This document shows, piece by piece, positions 12,641 through 25,369 of a stretch of 64,000 nt of DNA. Numbering within the stretch: the stretch's first letter is position 1; every line of letters begins with the position of its first letter. A model generated the notes under the pieces. It searched no databases. It was not told where the DNA came from and worked only from the letters and a program-made list of their open reading frames with translations. Source of the DNA: Nephrocerus scutellatus (taxonomy: Eukaryota > Arthropoda > Insecta > Diptera > Pipunculidae); NCBI GenBank assembly GCA_947095585.1, contig OX352765.1, forward strand, positions 29,108,254-29,172,253. Reading direction: 5' to 3'. Made by a program: the position numbers and the translations under genes.

Positions 12641-12845
12641 AGAGAATATGGTATATAGGCTTAGAACCGAGTCATTCGAAGCAATGATACATCAATGGTA
12701 CATGACCGAGCATATTTGTAGCTGGAAAAGAAGTACATGAGGCAGAGTTTAGTCATTACAAGCCGTTATAATTATTTCATATCACGGTAAGTCTGGTGAA
12801 GAGCGCAGGCCAAAATGGAGCATCATTTCTACGTAAAGGGAAACA

Positions 12846-12957
12846 CACAGAGTTGCCATGCTTTTTTTGATTTTGTAATATTTCAAACGAATGGTAATAA
12901 AAATCTAAATCTAATCTAATCAGAGTTACTTTCACATTTATAATATTAGTATAGGTT
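12846..12957 (+). repeat. 3' end of dispersed repeat R2 (partial)
   Basis: Contains AGAGTTACTTTCACATTT followed by ATAATATTAGTATAGG. The same terminal block closes the fuller R2 copy at 43.9-44.35 kb (AAAGTTACTTTCAAATTT then ATAATATTGGTATGG). Upstream is a short run of ATCTAA repeats. Class unknown. Confidence 0.6.
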
Positions 12958-12959
12958 TT

Positions 12960-15585
12960 CTCTTATAAAGATTGCTTAATTTGCAGTAATTTTTCGTAGG
13001 TCTCTGAAAAATTTTTAGGTGCGTCACTTATGATATTCATGTGATATATACATTCTTCTGAGTTTCATTGATTCATTCAACAATTAAATTTATGTTTTAA
13101 TACATCTTAATTATTGAGACAATTTTGGTTGATCTGGCAAATAAAAATGTGTACGAGAAAACAAGATCAACTCCTTTATAATTAATTCAACAGCTTTAAT
13201 TTATTCCCCTTGTAATTCGTTTTTCAATACGTCCAATTGTGCGTCTGTCTGTCAATATTTAGCCAAATTCAATCAATGAGTAATTACTTTACAAAATTTA
13301 ATGTCCATTATTTTCCAATTATTGGTAATGTTATATAAAACCACACAACATGCAGTGAGTTTCATTTTCAAGGATTGAAATGACCAATTTAACCACTTAG
13401 ATATGGTTACGCTCAATACATTGTAATAAAAAGACATTAGAAGCAAGTTTTTAACAGTTTGCCATACGTTCTCATCAAATCTCTTCACAAGTAATTTGAT
13501 TATCAGTATTTTATTACCTTTAACCAGATGCCGCCAATGGTTGATGTCCAATGGTAAATTAAAGTTTTATTTTAATGTCAAAATTAATGTGATTTTGTAT
13601 GATGTTCTTCGGTCTGTCTGACCATTACATTACCACCTACGGTTTAATTGAACCCCAGTAGTAAAATGTTGCATTACTCATCTAATGTACTTTTACAGAG
13701 TTACTCGTAAGTTGCTGAAAAGCCGTAAAGTCATATTTTATTGATTATTTCTCAATATGAATTTCACATAAGTACCGAGTTATTGATCAGGATCATAAAA
13801 GTACACACGATAATAAGCGCCATATATAAAATAGTGATATCTACTTACATCCTGGTGTAATAAAATTTATAATTTTGCCATTTTTTTGTGGTTCTTACGA
13901 GATTTTATAATTCTTTTTTCCTAGAAACTTTGGCTGTTGTGGTAAGTCTAAAGGACTTTACTGTTTGCCCATGTGGTGTACCGACACTAACTTTTAATAA
14001 TATGTCAGCATAGCGGTAGCGCTCTGATTGTTATTTGATCAGGTTGAAGATACGAAACCTGGTATTCCCTACAAAAAGAGCATATTCATCCGTGCGACCA
14101 TGCGAATTAAACCTCATACATATCCCATACAAAACTTCCATTCTGCTGCCCAGCTTGTGGTATACAAAGGCAGACATAAACTGCCATAGTAATAAATCCG
14201 TACAAATTGCAATCATTAGTCATCAAATCATTATTCTTGACTCTAATCCATGAAATGGGCAATTTAGTCTCACAAAACTCTAATAAAAACCGTGCATCGA
14301 TCCCATACATAGATTAACCTAATTCTTAAAAAATTAAGCAGTTGCAGTTGCGAAGAAGTGCGTAGGAGTCTCCCTCACTTACTGTGGGAAAAATGTCACT
14401 AAACCCGCAGCACAACAAGCCTCCGGATGAATAAACACCATAAACAATAAAAATCACCTCATCACAATTCAGCACTACGACGAAAACAGAAAATAATTTT
14501 GTCTAATACGCTGCGGAAAGCATTAGACGAACAAATGAGCAGCTCCCGCTGATGTTGCGCGACGCTAACACTATACCGTTGCATGAACTTCTTAATAAAA
14601 GGAGCGGATATTATGTTTGACTAAATGATTTGCTGGCGCGTGGGTTATTCTCTGGCGATCGGCAACTGTAGATTTACAGTATTTTATCAACGCGTGTTTT
14701 ATTTCGAAATTTTTGGGCAAAATCAAGTTTCAATTTCTAAAGCAATACAGTGTAACTTTAAATTTTTCTAATTGCTCCGACAAATAATAAATCAAACGCA
14801 ACCATACAGCCAAGAATAGTGTGAATCTTATGTATAAAGGTGATAGAAAAACGAGCGACTGTTTTGAGGACAATAAATGTAATCTTGTTATTTTATAATG
14901 CTAATGCGTAATAGGATACGAGATAACATTGAAAATATTTTATGAAAGGCATTTTTTTTGGTAAATTATAACAATAATAATGATATTGTTACTAAATGTG
15001 GGCTTCCTAGAGGCTTAGTAAGGAATTTCGTTTAGTCACAAATAACTATAATTAATATTTTGCAAGAGCTCACAAATTCACAATGGTGATTGCCTAATTC
15101 ACGAATATTCACATAGGCGCTAGCATTTTATTATTGCGAACCTCCCAGAAAATACCAGAATAATAGTAAAGATAAAAAAAAACAACCCATAAAAATTAAA
15201 ATTTTTCATCTAAATTCTCTAATCGCAGAAATTGATATGGGAGCCCCTCGATCCTGGGCCATTTTTTTTATTGTAGCAGAAAATCATCGAAACAAACATT
15301 TGACATCAGATGTTAAAATTGAAAAAGCTCAGATCATTTTATTCTGAGCACTTAGAGCACGCTCATACTCTGAGCAAATAAGAAACACGAACATTTATCT
15401 TAAGAACTCTTTGACTGCTCTGAACTAATTTATGAAAACGCCAAATGACAGAATATTGTGAAAACTTGTGGTTCTATCTGTAAGTTGATATCGACAACAA
15501 AAAAAACGACATCAATAAAAATACAATTCAGTAAATAAGTAACTACGTTGAATTAAGCATAAAACATTTATGTCTCGTTTCATTT
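12960..15585. other. No gene seen
   Basis: No supported coding sequence. Minus-strand frames at 13273-13551 and 14031-14310 have no recognisable family. A fragment at about 15226-15260 (TATGGGAGCCCCTCGATCC) resembles the R1 internal unit but is isolated. Confidence 0.5.
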
Positions 15586-15589
15586 GCTG

Positions 15590-16050
15590 GGTTCATTTGT
15601 GCGTGAGCTAAGATTTCTCTCTCTCTCTCCACCACCTCCAAAACCATGCAGCGCAGCCGACTGCGCAGCACACACCGCTCACAGTCCATAAAGGGCGACG
15701 TATATCTGATGCCAGTATAAATATTTAAAAAATGTATAAGGGCCTTGCGGCCGAACCCGGGACCCGATCACTACCAAATTTTCGAAAAAGTATTGTTTAT
15801 TGGGTATACACATGTGTGTTAAATTTGAAGAAAATCGGGAAAATTTTTTAAAACCCCGCGGACCCCGCAGCCCGAGGGGCCACAAAATTTAATAGAAAGT
15901 GTTGTCTCCGGAAATACACATGTGTGCAAAATTTCAATAAAATCGGGCCATGGGAAGTGGGTTAAAAATTGATCGCAAGAATCCACGACAGACGACCGAC
16001 CGACGACCGACCGACGACCCACGGGCAAGTGAAGTTAATATAGAGAATTT
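15590..16050 (+). repeat. Dispersed repeat R1, copy with two internal units
   Basis: Shares R1 blocks with 11.2 kb: TATCTGATGCCAGTATA, then the GGGACCCGATCAC unit, the ACACATGTGTG motif, and the closing GTTAATATAGAGAATTT. The internal unit occurs twice in tandem here (about 15735-15845 and 15850-15960). The spacer before the end is a CGACCGACCGA-type tract. The same unit in reverse complement makes up the minisatellite at 38.4-39.25 kb. Confidence 0.75.
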
Positions 16051-16149
16051 AAAAATGGCAGGGTAGGCTGTGTCGGAGACACAGTCGTAGGTTTTGAGCG
16101 TGGCAACTTCTGGCCGGGACGAAAGAAAAGAAAATAAAGATCTACTTGT

Positions 16150-16525
16150 TACCAAAATTCAATACCATAATGCCCATATTCCAGAATTGCCATACGAACA
16201 AGTGTTATAGTCGCATCTTAGTCCTGATACCGAATTTCATATGAATCGCTTAAGAAATTGCTTTTTTCCCGAAATTCTACACCATTTCAGAAATTGATTG
16301 GTCCACAAAATTCAAGACCCTATTGGCCAGATCCCATAATTTCCATAGGAACAAGTCTTATAGTCGCATCTTAGTCCTACATAGCAATTTCATACGATTC
16401 CCTTGAGAAATTGCTTGGTCCATATATTTCCAGACCTTATTGGCCAGAACCCAGAATTTCCATAGGAACAAGTCTTATAGTCGCATCTTAGTTCTATATA
16501 CCGAATTTCATACGAATCGCTTGAA
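16150..16525 (+). repeat. Tandem repeat, three units of 117-153 bp
   Basis: The block TATAGTCGCATCTTAGT occurs at 16206, 16359 and 16476. Each is preceded by GAACAAGTNTTATAG-like sequence and followed by an ATACGAATCGCTTGA-like block. Spacings are 153 and 117 bp, so one unit carries about 36 extra bases. Non-coding. It begins just downstream of the R1 copy. Confidence 0.85.
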
Positions 16526-16790
16526 AAATGGATTAGTTCTCAAAATAGTGACTGTTAAATGTTACTTAAAAGTGTGATATTTAACAGTGTCTCACTTAAC
16601 AGTGCGTGCATTAACAGTGTATCACTTAACATTTTACTTTTTGAACACGCACTCCCTTCTAGTGAGACATTGTCACGTCAAAACGTTAGTGCGTATGTAT
16701 GTCCGACAATCACGGCTGAACCACTGAAGCTATCCATCTTATATTCATACAATATGTTCGTGTGGTTCTCCAGATTATTTTTGTTTGTTT
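16526..16790. other. No gene seen; short TTAACAGTG motif cluster
   Basis: TTAACAGTG-like words recur four to five times between about 16550 and 16635. The 77-codon frame at 16559-16792 is built from them and has no protein-like features. Confidence 0.5.
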
Positions 16791-16794
16791 AAGA

Positions 16795-17073
16795 TCCCCT
16801 AGGTGGCCCTGGGGTAGGTTTTTTTCAAAAATTCTTATTTATGGACCGATTTGGCTCAAATTCAAACCATAATATTCAAATAAAAAGAAGGTATTTGGCA
16901 TAATTTGGACTCGACAGGTGGCGCTTGTGTGGAAAATGTTGTTTTCCCTGTATATAATTTTCATATAAACAGTGGGTGGAATGTCAATGGGCGTGGCGGC
17001 AGTGGGCGGGTGTTAACTTAAGTGATGGTCAGTGGGATGGGGCAGCTGGGAAACGGCGGGTATTTCCGCTAGT
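16795..17073 (-). repeat. Dispersed repeat R2-like copy
   Basis: Read on the minus strand it starts ACTAGCGGAAATACCCGCCG, which resembles the heads of R1 and of the R2 copies at 25.9 and 43.9 kb (ACTWGYTG...CCCGGCG). A C-rich tract with CCCACTGACCATC-like words and a phrase ending CCTACCCCAGGGCC follow. Non-coding; the far end is not defined. Confidence 0.5.
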
Positions 17074-17079
17074 TTTATA

Positions 17080-17630
17080 TAAATTTTCTAATAATTTTAT
17101 ATACTCGTAGAGCTTAGAGTTTATAACAAGGATAACCAAATTCAACACGAACGCTCTAAATAATTCAAATATATGTCGTTATTTTGCAATCATAATCACA
17201 AACGACAAATCGTCAATCTAAGATGCAAATTTTGATCATTTTGTTGAAGCCATTTTGGGCCAGGCGCTTTTATAAAAGCTGGAATCGAAACAATAAAGAG
17301 GAAGTCAAGAAATAGAGTTCTCTGGATATCTCAATTTAAATCGCACAGTGCAGATCAATGATAATTTAAGCCAATGGTGAATATGGTGGCTATCGGAAAT
17401 TGGTTTTACGGAACGAGTGTACAGCAGTTCCTAAAAGCAGAACCTGAAACAATGGTCTGTTTTGGCAAGCTTGGGGGAATGAAACATATTCCAGGCACTT
17501 AATGTATGTGGTTATTGTATTAAAATACCAAATAACCTTTAAAACTGCAACAACTGGTGTGGTTCGATCCGTATTTCCAAAGTAAATAGAGACTGTTATT
17601 CCTTAGCGAATAAGGACCAGAATCGAGTCT
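17080..17630. other. No gene seen
   Basis: No motif recognised. Composition is less AT-rich near 17240-17500, but all frames are interrupted. Confidence 0.45.
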
Positions 17631-17639
17631 TTGTTCAAA

Positions 17640-18110
17640 AGTCATCAAACGGGCTTTCGAAGCGAGCGATCATGATCGATTCGCTTAGCAGCTCCTGGAG
17701 AATCATCCGTGAATAAATGGGAAATTTTCAATCATCGCTCTACCTTATTTTAGTACATTCTGAGAAGCGCTTGCATTTAAAATCCTTTCTCCTGTATCCA
17801 GCAAAAAATCGATACACACCTATTTGAAACTCCTTGAATCCATAGTGAAATCCGTGCTGTTATACGCCTGTGAAACGTGGAAATATTCTGCTTACATCAC
17901 GAAAATTATACCGGCTTTTGTGCACCAGTGCCTACGTTATATTCTCAAGATTCGTTGGCAACAAGTCATATAAACAATGACCTGTCGTGTATGACTTGAA
18001 AGACAAAATTGGATATAGACATTACACATCGAAAATAAATTGGTCATACAGTGAAAAAATAGACGACAATATAGCCAAACATTTATTTACAAACATGAGT
18101 TTTTGCTGCA
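17640..18110 (+). pseudogene. LINE reverse transcriptase C-terminal fragment
   Basis: At about 17845-17945 the plus strand encodes VKSVLLYACETWK, then AFVHQCLRYILKIRW after a short gap. This pair is typical of the thumb and post-thumb region of RTE-type and related LINE polymerases. A weakly similar GYRHYTSKINWSY follows near 18010-18050. The upstream 200 bases may hold more of the same protein but are frameshifted. Clade not assigned. Confidence 0.7.
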
Positions 18111-18169
18111 TGTTTGTAAAACTTTATTCTGTATGTTCTGTGATTTTGTCGCGCAGCATATTCGTAGTA

Positions 18170-18173
<4 letters not shown>

Positions 18174-18200
<27 letters not shown>
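18174..18200. repeat. (AT)n microsatellite followed by a short (GT)n run
   Basis: About 13 AT dinucleotides, then GAAACTTTATGTGTGTGTG. Directly downstream (18230-18300), CCGATCGCGTTCAAACTTTGC resembles the internal phrase of the R1 minisatellite (GGTTCAAACTTTGC near 39192). Confidence 0.85.
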
Positions 18201-18204
18201 GAAA

Positions 18205-19375
18205 CTTTATGTGTGTGTGTATGTTCCCTATGGACTGCCAAACCCTTCAACCGATCGCGTTCAAACTTTGCGTATAGGTATTATACCATAAAAAGCAGTT
18301 AATAGACATATTTTGAAAGTAGCCAGACTGGGTCGAGGCCATACCATACAAATTTTTTTACAAATCTCATGTTTTTATAAATTTTCCAGCATTTTTGAAT
18401 AGTAGTGTTCTGAAATTTCTCTTAGCTGTTTTTTCTTATTTATTGAATTTTTTAAATCTTCTTTTCAGAAACTGTCCAGAATTTTAATGTAGCAGCCTCC
18501 GACAATTTTGCAAAAGAGAACGAATACTTCGTAAATTGGAACGGGATCCCTGTGCCAATGATCTGGCGTTGTGTTGCCGTGATGTGTCATCAGATTGCAC
18601 GAAGTAGTTAACTAATTGAAAAATTATTGTAATTGCATTGCATGCGACGGATGGAATGAAGCGATTGAGTGATGCGACACTTTGCTCCTCAATTAACATT
18701 ACAAACCTTCATTGCCATATCTGTGGAATGCGAAATGAGTTTTTGTTGGAATTTCAAATTAAGTTCGTAATTTACATAGCTTTGTCGGCAGCGGCTTTTA
18801 GTAGGTATATTTTTTCCAAACCAGCAAAATTAACGACTAATTCAGTATTTACCATAATTGTAATAAAAATATGGCAAAAATTAAGTACTCTTACAGAAGA
18901 TTACATTTAATTATCTCTACTAGGGTATCTCTATCTTTACTAAAGAAACAAGACACCATAACCATAGCTACATTACCTCACGGTGACGACGACACAAACT
19001 ATTTGTTATTTGTTTATTCACTGATTTATGTGGCAGGTGCTTGTAAAAGATTTCAATTAGAGAGATATTTATGTGCAACAGGGTTTTCAATTAGAGAGAT
19101 ATTTGTTTGGAAAAAGTAACACAACAAATTAAACCGATTAAGTAAGATTGTTAGGCAACACAACAACACTGCATTATTTATTTAATGCATTTTTTAGAAG
19201 GAGCAATGAAAATTTAGAATCTTATCTATATTTTTATTTATTCTCATGAATTAGTTCATAGGAAATATTTAAAATTACCATTGCAATAGACACTATAGTC
19301 ACCAAACTACGTTCCTAATTTTTAACAGTGTGATTGCACTGTTTTTGTCTGAAAGCCACAAACAGTTCCAGCATT
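18205..19375. other. No gene seen
   Basis: No supported coding sequence. A 21-base block (CAATTAGAGAGATATTTRTG type) is repeated at about 19053 and 19088, giving a short local duplication. Confidence 0.5.
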
Positions 19376-19446
19376 TGATTGAAAATCAAATGTTGGTGTA
19401 TTCGTTGTGGACCATGGAGGGGGCATTCCAAAAACAGCAATACATA

Positions 19447-20312
19447 AGGTGCCGTAAATATTTTTAGAAAATTGTAATACTATTATTTTCCGACGCAAAT
19501 CTCTATGTCAGTCAAAAAGTTTAACATTTTTGGAGGTTATGTTCCTCAAAAGTAATCTGTCAGTTCGCATCGGAATTTAACAATGAATTTAAACGCGAAT
19601 GACGTTTACTCAAAGACGAGCCTCGTGAAGGTTGTCAAAAAGCATGCTGTTGTTCCAGAAAACATCGATGCTGTGAGAAAACTGATTGAAAAGGATCGTC
19701 ATGTGACTTATCAGGAAATCGAGGCTAGACCGTTTGGGTCTTCCAACTCGAAGAAAAACCAACAAAAGCTGTGCGAGCTCGGAGCGTTGGGAAGCAAATG
19801 GTAGCGTGTTGCTTCACGAAAACCGGTCATGTAGCTACTATGGCTCTTGAAAATCAAAAGACAGTCAATTCAGCTTGGTATACGATTATTTGTTTGCCTG
19901 AGGTTTTCAACAAATTGAGAGAAAACAACCCAAAACGGCGAATCATTTTGCATCACGATAATGCGAGCTCACACACATCACATCAAACAAGCGAGTATTT
20001 GAGCACTCAAACGATCGAATTGATGGGTCATCCGCCTTATAACGCCGACTTGGCACCTAATGACTTCTTCCTGTTCCCAACAATCAAAGATAAGATGCGT
20101 GGACAACGAGTTTTATCGCCTGAAGAAGCGGTTGAAGCGTTCAAAAACCATGTTTTGGTGCTATCATCTTCGGACTGAAAAAAGTTTTTCGATAAATGGT
20201 TTGAGCGTATGCAAAAGTGTATAGATCTTAAAGGTGAATATTTTGATAAGCAATTTTTGATAAAAAATTTTAAATTTTTTATTACTTTTACTAAAAACTT
20301 TTACGGCACCCG
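19447..20312 (+). mobile_element. Mariner-type transposon, internally deleted, with terminal inverted repeats and TA duplication
   Basis: The left end reads AGGTGCCGTAAATATTTTTA and the reverse complement of the right end reads CGGGTGCCGTAAAAGTTTTTA. Both are flanked by TA (19445-19446 and 20313-20314). Inside is a mariner transposase. The N-terminal part is 19583-19804 (SKTSLVKVVKKHAVV, then VTYQEIEA). After a deletion the C-terminal half resumes (IILHHDNASSHT with the second catalytic Asp, then NADLAPNDFFLF with the third, then KMRGQRVLSPEEAVEAF). The middle, including the first catalytic Asp, is missing and the frame shifts near 19790. At 866 bp it is well short of the roughly 1.3 kb of intact mariners, so it is non-autonomous. 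Confidence 0.93.
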
Positions 20313-20314
20313 TA

Positions 20315-21240
20315 TCACCAAAATGGTTCGCAAAGTGAAGGCATAAATTAAGCGAAATCCAGGAGAAATTGCGCACAAACTGGCAAAAAATGTACACCTG
20401 ACCGATAGAAGCTTCCGACAAGTACGGAAAATGAACTTTTATTGAAGCCCTAAAAGATTCAAGAAGTGTAGGATTTAACAACGGCTCAAAGGGCAGTTTG
20501 ACTTGAAAGAGGCTAAGGTGCTAAATCGTCTGCATAAAACGTAAGGATTTCGCCAAATTGGTATTTTCTGATGAAAAAATATTTACCTGTTGAACCGTAA
20601 ATAAGTAAGTACATAAACATAACTATCTTGTGGCAATGGAGGGCAAGTCCACCGATAATTTGGACAAGCGAGCGCTGCTCTGTGCAAATAACCACCAGTT
20701 TATGTGATGGTTTGGGCAGATGTAACTGCAAATGATCGTTCTCCGCGAGTCTTCATCAATCAGGGCGTCAAGACGAATCAAGAGGTGTTCTGAAAAAAAG
20801 CACACAAAAAAATCGGTAACAGCCTCTGTTTATTCCAACAGGACTCAAACGAGATTTATGTAATGTTTGCACATAAATCTCATTTAACACAACAAGTTTT
20901 ACAAAGTCACGTTCCAAATTTAATTTCTTCTCAACAATTGCCTCCATACTCACCAGACTTGAATCCAATGGACCTTCCCATATCGTCTATTTTGGAGACC
21001 AAAATGTCGGCAAATAGTTATGAAAGTGTGGACGTATTGAAAATATCTCTTCATAAAGAATCGACCAAAATACCAACAGGTCACGTTGGTGTTACATGCA
21101 ATGTTTTCGTTAAGAGACTCGACGCTATCATTCGCGTAAAAGGTGACTATATCGAGCAGTAACATGTTTTTCATAAAATTTGAAAAGTTTTTAAAGTTCT
21201 CTAGTAAAATTTAATATAAACATTTATAAATGACGAAAGT
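20315..21240 (+). pseudogene. Second Tc1/mariner-family transposase relic (DD37D-like), the host of the nested mariner
   Basis: From 20325 the plus strand reads TKMVRKVKA-stop-IKRNPGEIAHKLAKN, the helix-turn-helix region. It continues with VMVWADVTANDRSPRVF near 20703, FQQDS near 20838 (second catalytic Asp), PPYSPDLNPMD near 20941 (third), and VKRLDAIIRVKGDYIEQ ending at 21162. An in-frame start of the same protein, GGIPKTAI at about 19417-19440, lies left of the nested mariner and joins across it when the mariner and one TA are removed. Many stops and frameshifts. Spacing of the last two Asps is inflated by a small palindromic insert (GAGATTTATG...CATAAATCTC, 20849-20883); without it the spacing would be 37. 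Terminal repeats were not identified. Confidence 0.85.
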
Positions 21241-23900
21241 ACTGCCTTTTAATTTAGTAGCACTTTGATCGCCGGCTCCTGCATTGGTCAGTTGCGAAGA
21301 AAAGTGACTATTAATTGCAACTGATATAAATATCTGCCAAACAATGATAATAAAACAAAAATACAAGAAATTCCTTTTCTATACTCTTACCTCATTGAAA
21401 TTTATCGATTTCATAAAATACATTAAAATACAGTAAACCAACCCGAAAACCATCGCACCATTAAAGACAGTTTGATCCTATTATTAACCCAAACTCTCAA
21501 AATTCAGCAAACAGCATACTGCCTAAATTTCGTTTATATTTAGACTATATTGAAGTATACATACTCTACAATTCGCCTTTGGTTATATAGATTACAGCTT
21601 TCATATAGCATACAGTTACTGCGCTGGGCTAATAATCCAATAATTGCAAAATATTTAGTAAACAGCGAGCAAACAGTAATTCAACAACAACCGTCGAGCA
21701 ATGAGCTCCTTTCGTTCGTAATCTGATCGATTTTAATACCCGATAATACGACTATAGCAGAAATAGTATGTGTAGCGCGGCTGGCTCACTGCTTGTTAGT
21801 TGTTGTGAGTATCAATTTTTCATTACTTTTTTACAGAAAATAAATATGTTTGCTTATGTGGGATCATGCAACCCACTGTATTGCAATGGTTTAAATGGCT
21901 TATTTAATCAATTATAATTTTTTCATAATTTTCTGCACCTTTCAACCAAAAAACTTGAATATTAATTAAGTTAGATGAACAAAGTATTGTTTTAGTTTTA
22001 TTTCTAAGTGTAAAACATAAGAGACGTAAAAATAACTTTTTTTAGGATATACATGTACGTACTGACATAATTGGTTATACCATCACTGGTTGGTCGTTAT
22101 GGTGTGTGGTGTTATGTATGACAAAACATCAACTAAAATCTGTTTTAGAAATTTTTATTCCATACCGTTTAAAGTTTAAACAATTGACATGGTGGCTCTG
22201 ACTGAGTATGTCGTATACGCAAATTTTGTGGAATTAAAATTATCTGCCGTAAAGCTATGAGATGGTGTTGCTCCATGATCCAGATCATTAGACTTTCCTT
22301 CCGCAAGTGAATTAGTTGTCATGTCATGTCATTTAGAAGTCATGTAGCTAAGCATTTTTTTCGTTGATAGGTCCTAAGACAGGCAAATGTATTTAATATC
22401 CTCGTAGTTCTATAAGAGATTAAATTGGTTGTTTATGTGTAGTCAAAAACTAAAATGCTATTAACCGCATTGTCGTAGCCAGTGATGTATATGAATTCAT
22501 ATACATACACATATGCACATATGAATTATAGACTTATCGGAAAAAGGCATTTTAAGCTTAAACGGAACCAGAGTAAAGAAATAACGGAGATCTTTTGGCT
22601 TTGAATCCCTAACTTTGAAAGGATCAACAAGCATTAGAGCAATGCTTGCTTGCATCATGCTAATAATAACCTTAGTAAAATATTTGGTTATTCCTATTAA
22701 ACCTGCTAGGCAGATCACAATAGTCCAGGAGAAAGGGTTTGGTCACTGTTTACAAAGCTAATAATAATAAAAAGAAGAAGTGATAACAACAGTCACAGAC
22801 AGAAGAATGTATATCTACATAAAATAATCATCTACTCTACAGTCCACTGTGTGATGCTTTATGAACTTCCTTTAAGTTTTTTCCGTTTTTTGCACTCAGG
22901 TTTTTCTATTGAAGGTAGATTCTTTATTTTTTTTTTATAAATTCTTACTCTTTACCAAATTAGTAGAGTTTTTATTATTAAAGATTTAAGTGTTTATTTA
23001 ATCATCAACGCTGCATTGAAAAAATGCACGCTCAGTTAGAAATTTTCATAAATTTTTTTTATTAAAATGTGCCTCATGATATAGAATTTCAATTTGACTC
23101 GTGCAATATATTCCCACTTCGGAATTATCACATTGAGATTTATAATTATACAAAGAAAGTGCGCCACTTGCATACTAAATTACAACTTAGTACTCATAAA
23201 TGAATATATTTGTGAATTTTTCTTAGGGGTTTTGACCAGTTAATTGATTGTTGTGTTGATGTTGTTTGTGTACGTGCTATGAATTTGTTAAAAGCTGAAA
23301 GTTCTTCAGTTTAAGTGTAGTTTGTATTTAAAGACACGAAAGAGAGTTTTACTCTATGCTGTTATTGATATACAAAATTGAATAATAATTTGCTTAAAAA
23401 TAAACAATAAAAACTAACCTTAATGCTTACTATAGGTTAAAATGTTTGGCACGCTTAGTCACTTATGTTTTAGTCCAATTATCCACGACTATTAGAAAAA
23501 ATTAACTCAGCCCTACAGCAGTGTTAATGCGAGAATGTTTAATTATATTGGCAGAGGTTTATTTGGTTTTTCTTTAATTATACCTAACAATTCCTAATAT
23601 CCTTTTATGAAATAAATGCAATGTTAGTCAAAATGAATTTAAATGTACTTATGGTGTAGTTTTATTGTTAACTTTTAGCCACATTTGTCACTAGACGTTT
23701 ACATTCTGCTTATATTGCTATCAATAAGGATGTAGAAAAATACCAAGATGCAAGATACTCTCTATATATGAATTTGGCAAAATACAATCGACTCCATATA
23801 AATGGAATGGTCATGAATGTTTTCTTATGTCTTCGATATTGATATTGAAATTGTCAGTTGGCCGCTTATTTGCTGGTACGTTGATAAGGCAACATTGATC
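21241..23900. other. No gene seen; AT-rich sequence
   Basis: No coding or repeat family recognised. An 18-bp perfect palindrome, GTATATGAATTCATATAC, lies at 22487-22504 in a CATATG-rich patch. Confidence 0.55.
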
Positions 23901-23904
23901 AAGA

Positions 23905-25000
23905 TACGATATTTTGACTAGTCGGGTAATCTTAAATCCGCCGTCGAGCATATTACATTATGAAATATGCATCTCCTTACCCAAAGTATTGCTGAGCATT
24001 CACAGAGAATATGCTCGGATAACTCATCTCCTTCCGTGCAGAAACTACACACTGTCTATGAGCCACACCAATTTTGTTAAGGTGACACCGCAAGTTACAA
24101 TATCCTGTTAGAGAACTCACCAGCTTCCTAATGCTATCCCTATTAAGATTAAGACTAGCATTAGCTAGTTCATCTGAAGATTCGTTGCCTAAAACTCCCT
24201 GATGACCATGGACCCAAACGATTTTCACTCTGTTGTATCTGGCAAGAGATTGCAGTGCATCGTATTAGTTTTTGACTGACAACGAGTCCACTACGTTGGA
24301 CGACAGCGCTTTAAGTGCTGCCTGGCTCTCTGAAGAGTGGCCTCAATTCCCATACTAAGGTTAATTCTGTCTCAGATCTTAATGGACTTTTTCCATTGGC
24401 ATCGAGAGGTTGGCTCCAAAGACACCAGCTTAAACTTCAGTTTCCATCTACGATCCATCTTTGACCAGACCAGACCTCTAGCACCCAGTGCAGGACCACC
24501 ATTGCACCAGTTTGCCCAGTCCAATATTTCTACCTCAAATAACCTGCCGAAACAGTACTCCCGAAATGTCGGAGACTGTGCAAAACATATCTCTTTCATA
24601 AATTGATTCAAGAATTTTTAGGTGTACCCGTATTCTAGTTGCAGCTTAATAGTGCATCTAGCAGCCGTCTTTCTGATAAAGATTTGTAACGGTGAAAGCC
24701 CTACAACAGCTTCTAATGTAGGGCAGGTGCGCACGGCACCCGTTATACCAACACAGGAAATTCTTTGTAGATTCTGAAGTTCTTGGTTAGAAGTTGAAGC
24801 TGAAGTTGAGAAGTTAGTTGCTGTTGTTCGTTTAAGTACTTTCAGCCACCAAACGATGGTCGCGTACATGATAATAGGTCTGACCATTATTGTATACATC
24901 CAATGTATCATTTTACGATTTAAACTCTAAGTTCTGTCGTAGAGGCGTCTACTGGCTTACAAGATCCTTATGGCGAGTTCGATTGCGGACTTGATATGAA
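23905..25000 (-). pseudogene. Non-LTR retrotransposon family A, decayed 3' half (RT thumb, RNase H, C-terminus)
   Basis: Minus-strand peptides match the fuller copy at 50.1-52.0 kb in order: MIHWMYTIMVRPIIMYA (about 24860-24911), TGAVRTCPTLEAVVGLSP, YCFGRLFEVEILDWA, then the RNase H block VWVHGHQGVLGNESSDELA (about 24160-24220), and SLTGYCNLRCHLNKIGV close to the C-terminus. Between the last two about 160 bp present in the fuller copy is missing. Stops and frameshifts occur throughout. The 5' part upstream of the thumb is absent. Confidence 0.85.
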
Positions 25001-25004
25001 CCTA

Positions 25005-25365
25005 TATCTACCTATGTAATGTTTTTTAGCTTTTCCATTAATATTATTTCTTTGCAAATATGATTATCAGAAATGATCAGGAAAACTCCAGAAATGTAAT
25101 TTTCGAAACGAATAGTACATCATTTATAAAATCTATTAAAAGAGCTATACCCCAAAATTTTACCATATAACGATGATTCCATGATTTTCTTCAAGAACTG
25201 ATTTTTCATTTACTCTAAAATAATTTATGGCCATGCAATGATTGTTAAAAAACACGAAAACAACTATCTGTTGGTTGTTCCATCAGTTTGTCCATGCGAT
25301 CGGTCCGTATGTTTTTTTCCACGTGTTATGTTTGTTGCGATATATATATAAAATATTTTATATGC
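25005..25365. other. No gene seen
   Basis: AT-rich spacer between the family A relic and the R2 repeat; no motif recognised. Confidence 0.5.
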
Positions 25366-25369
25366 TGTT

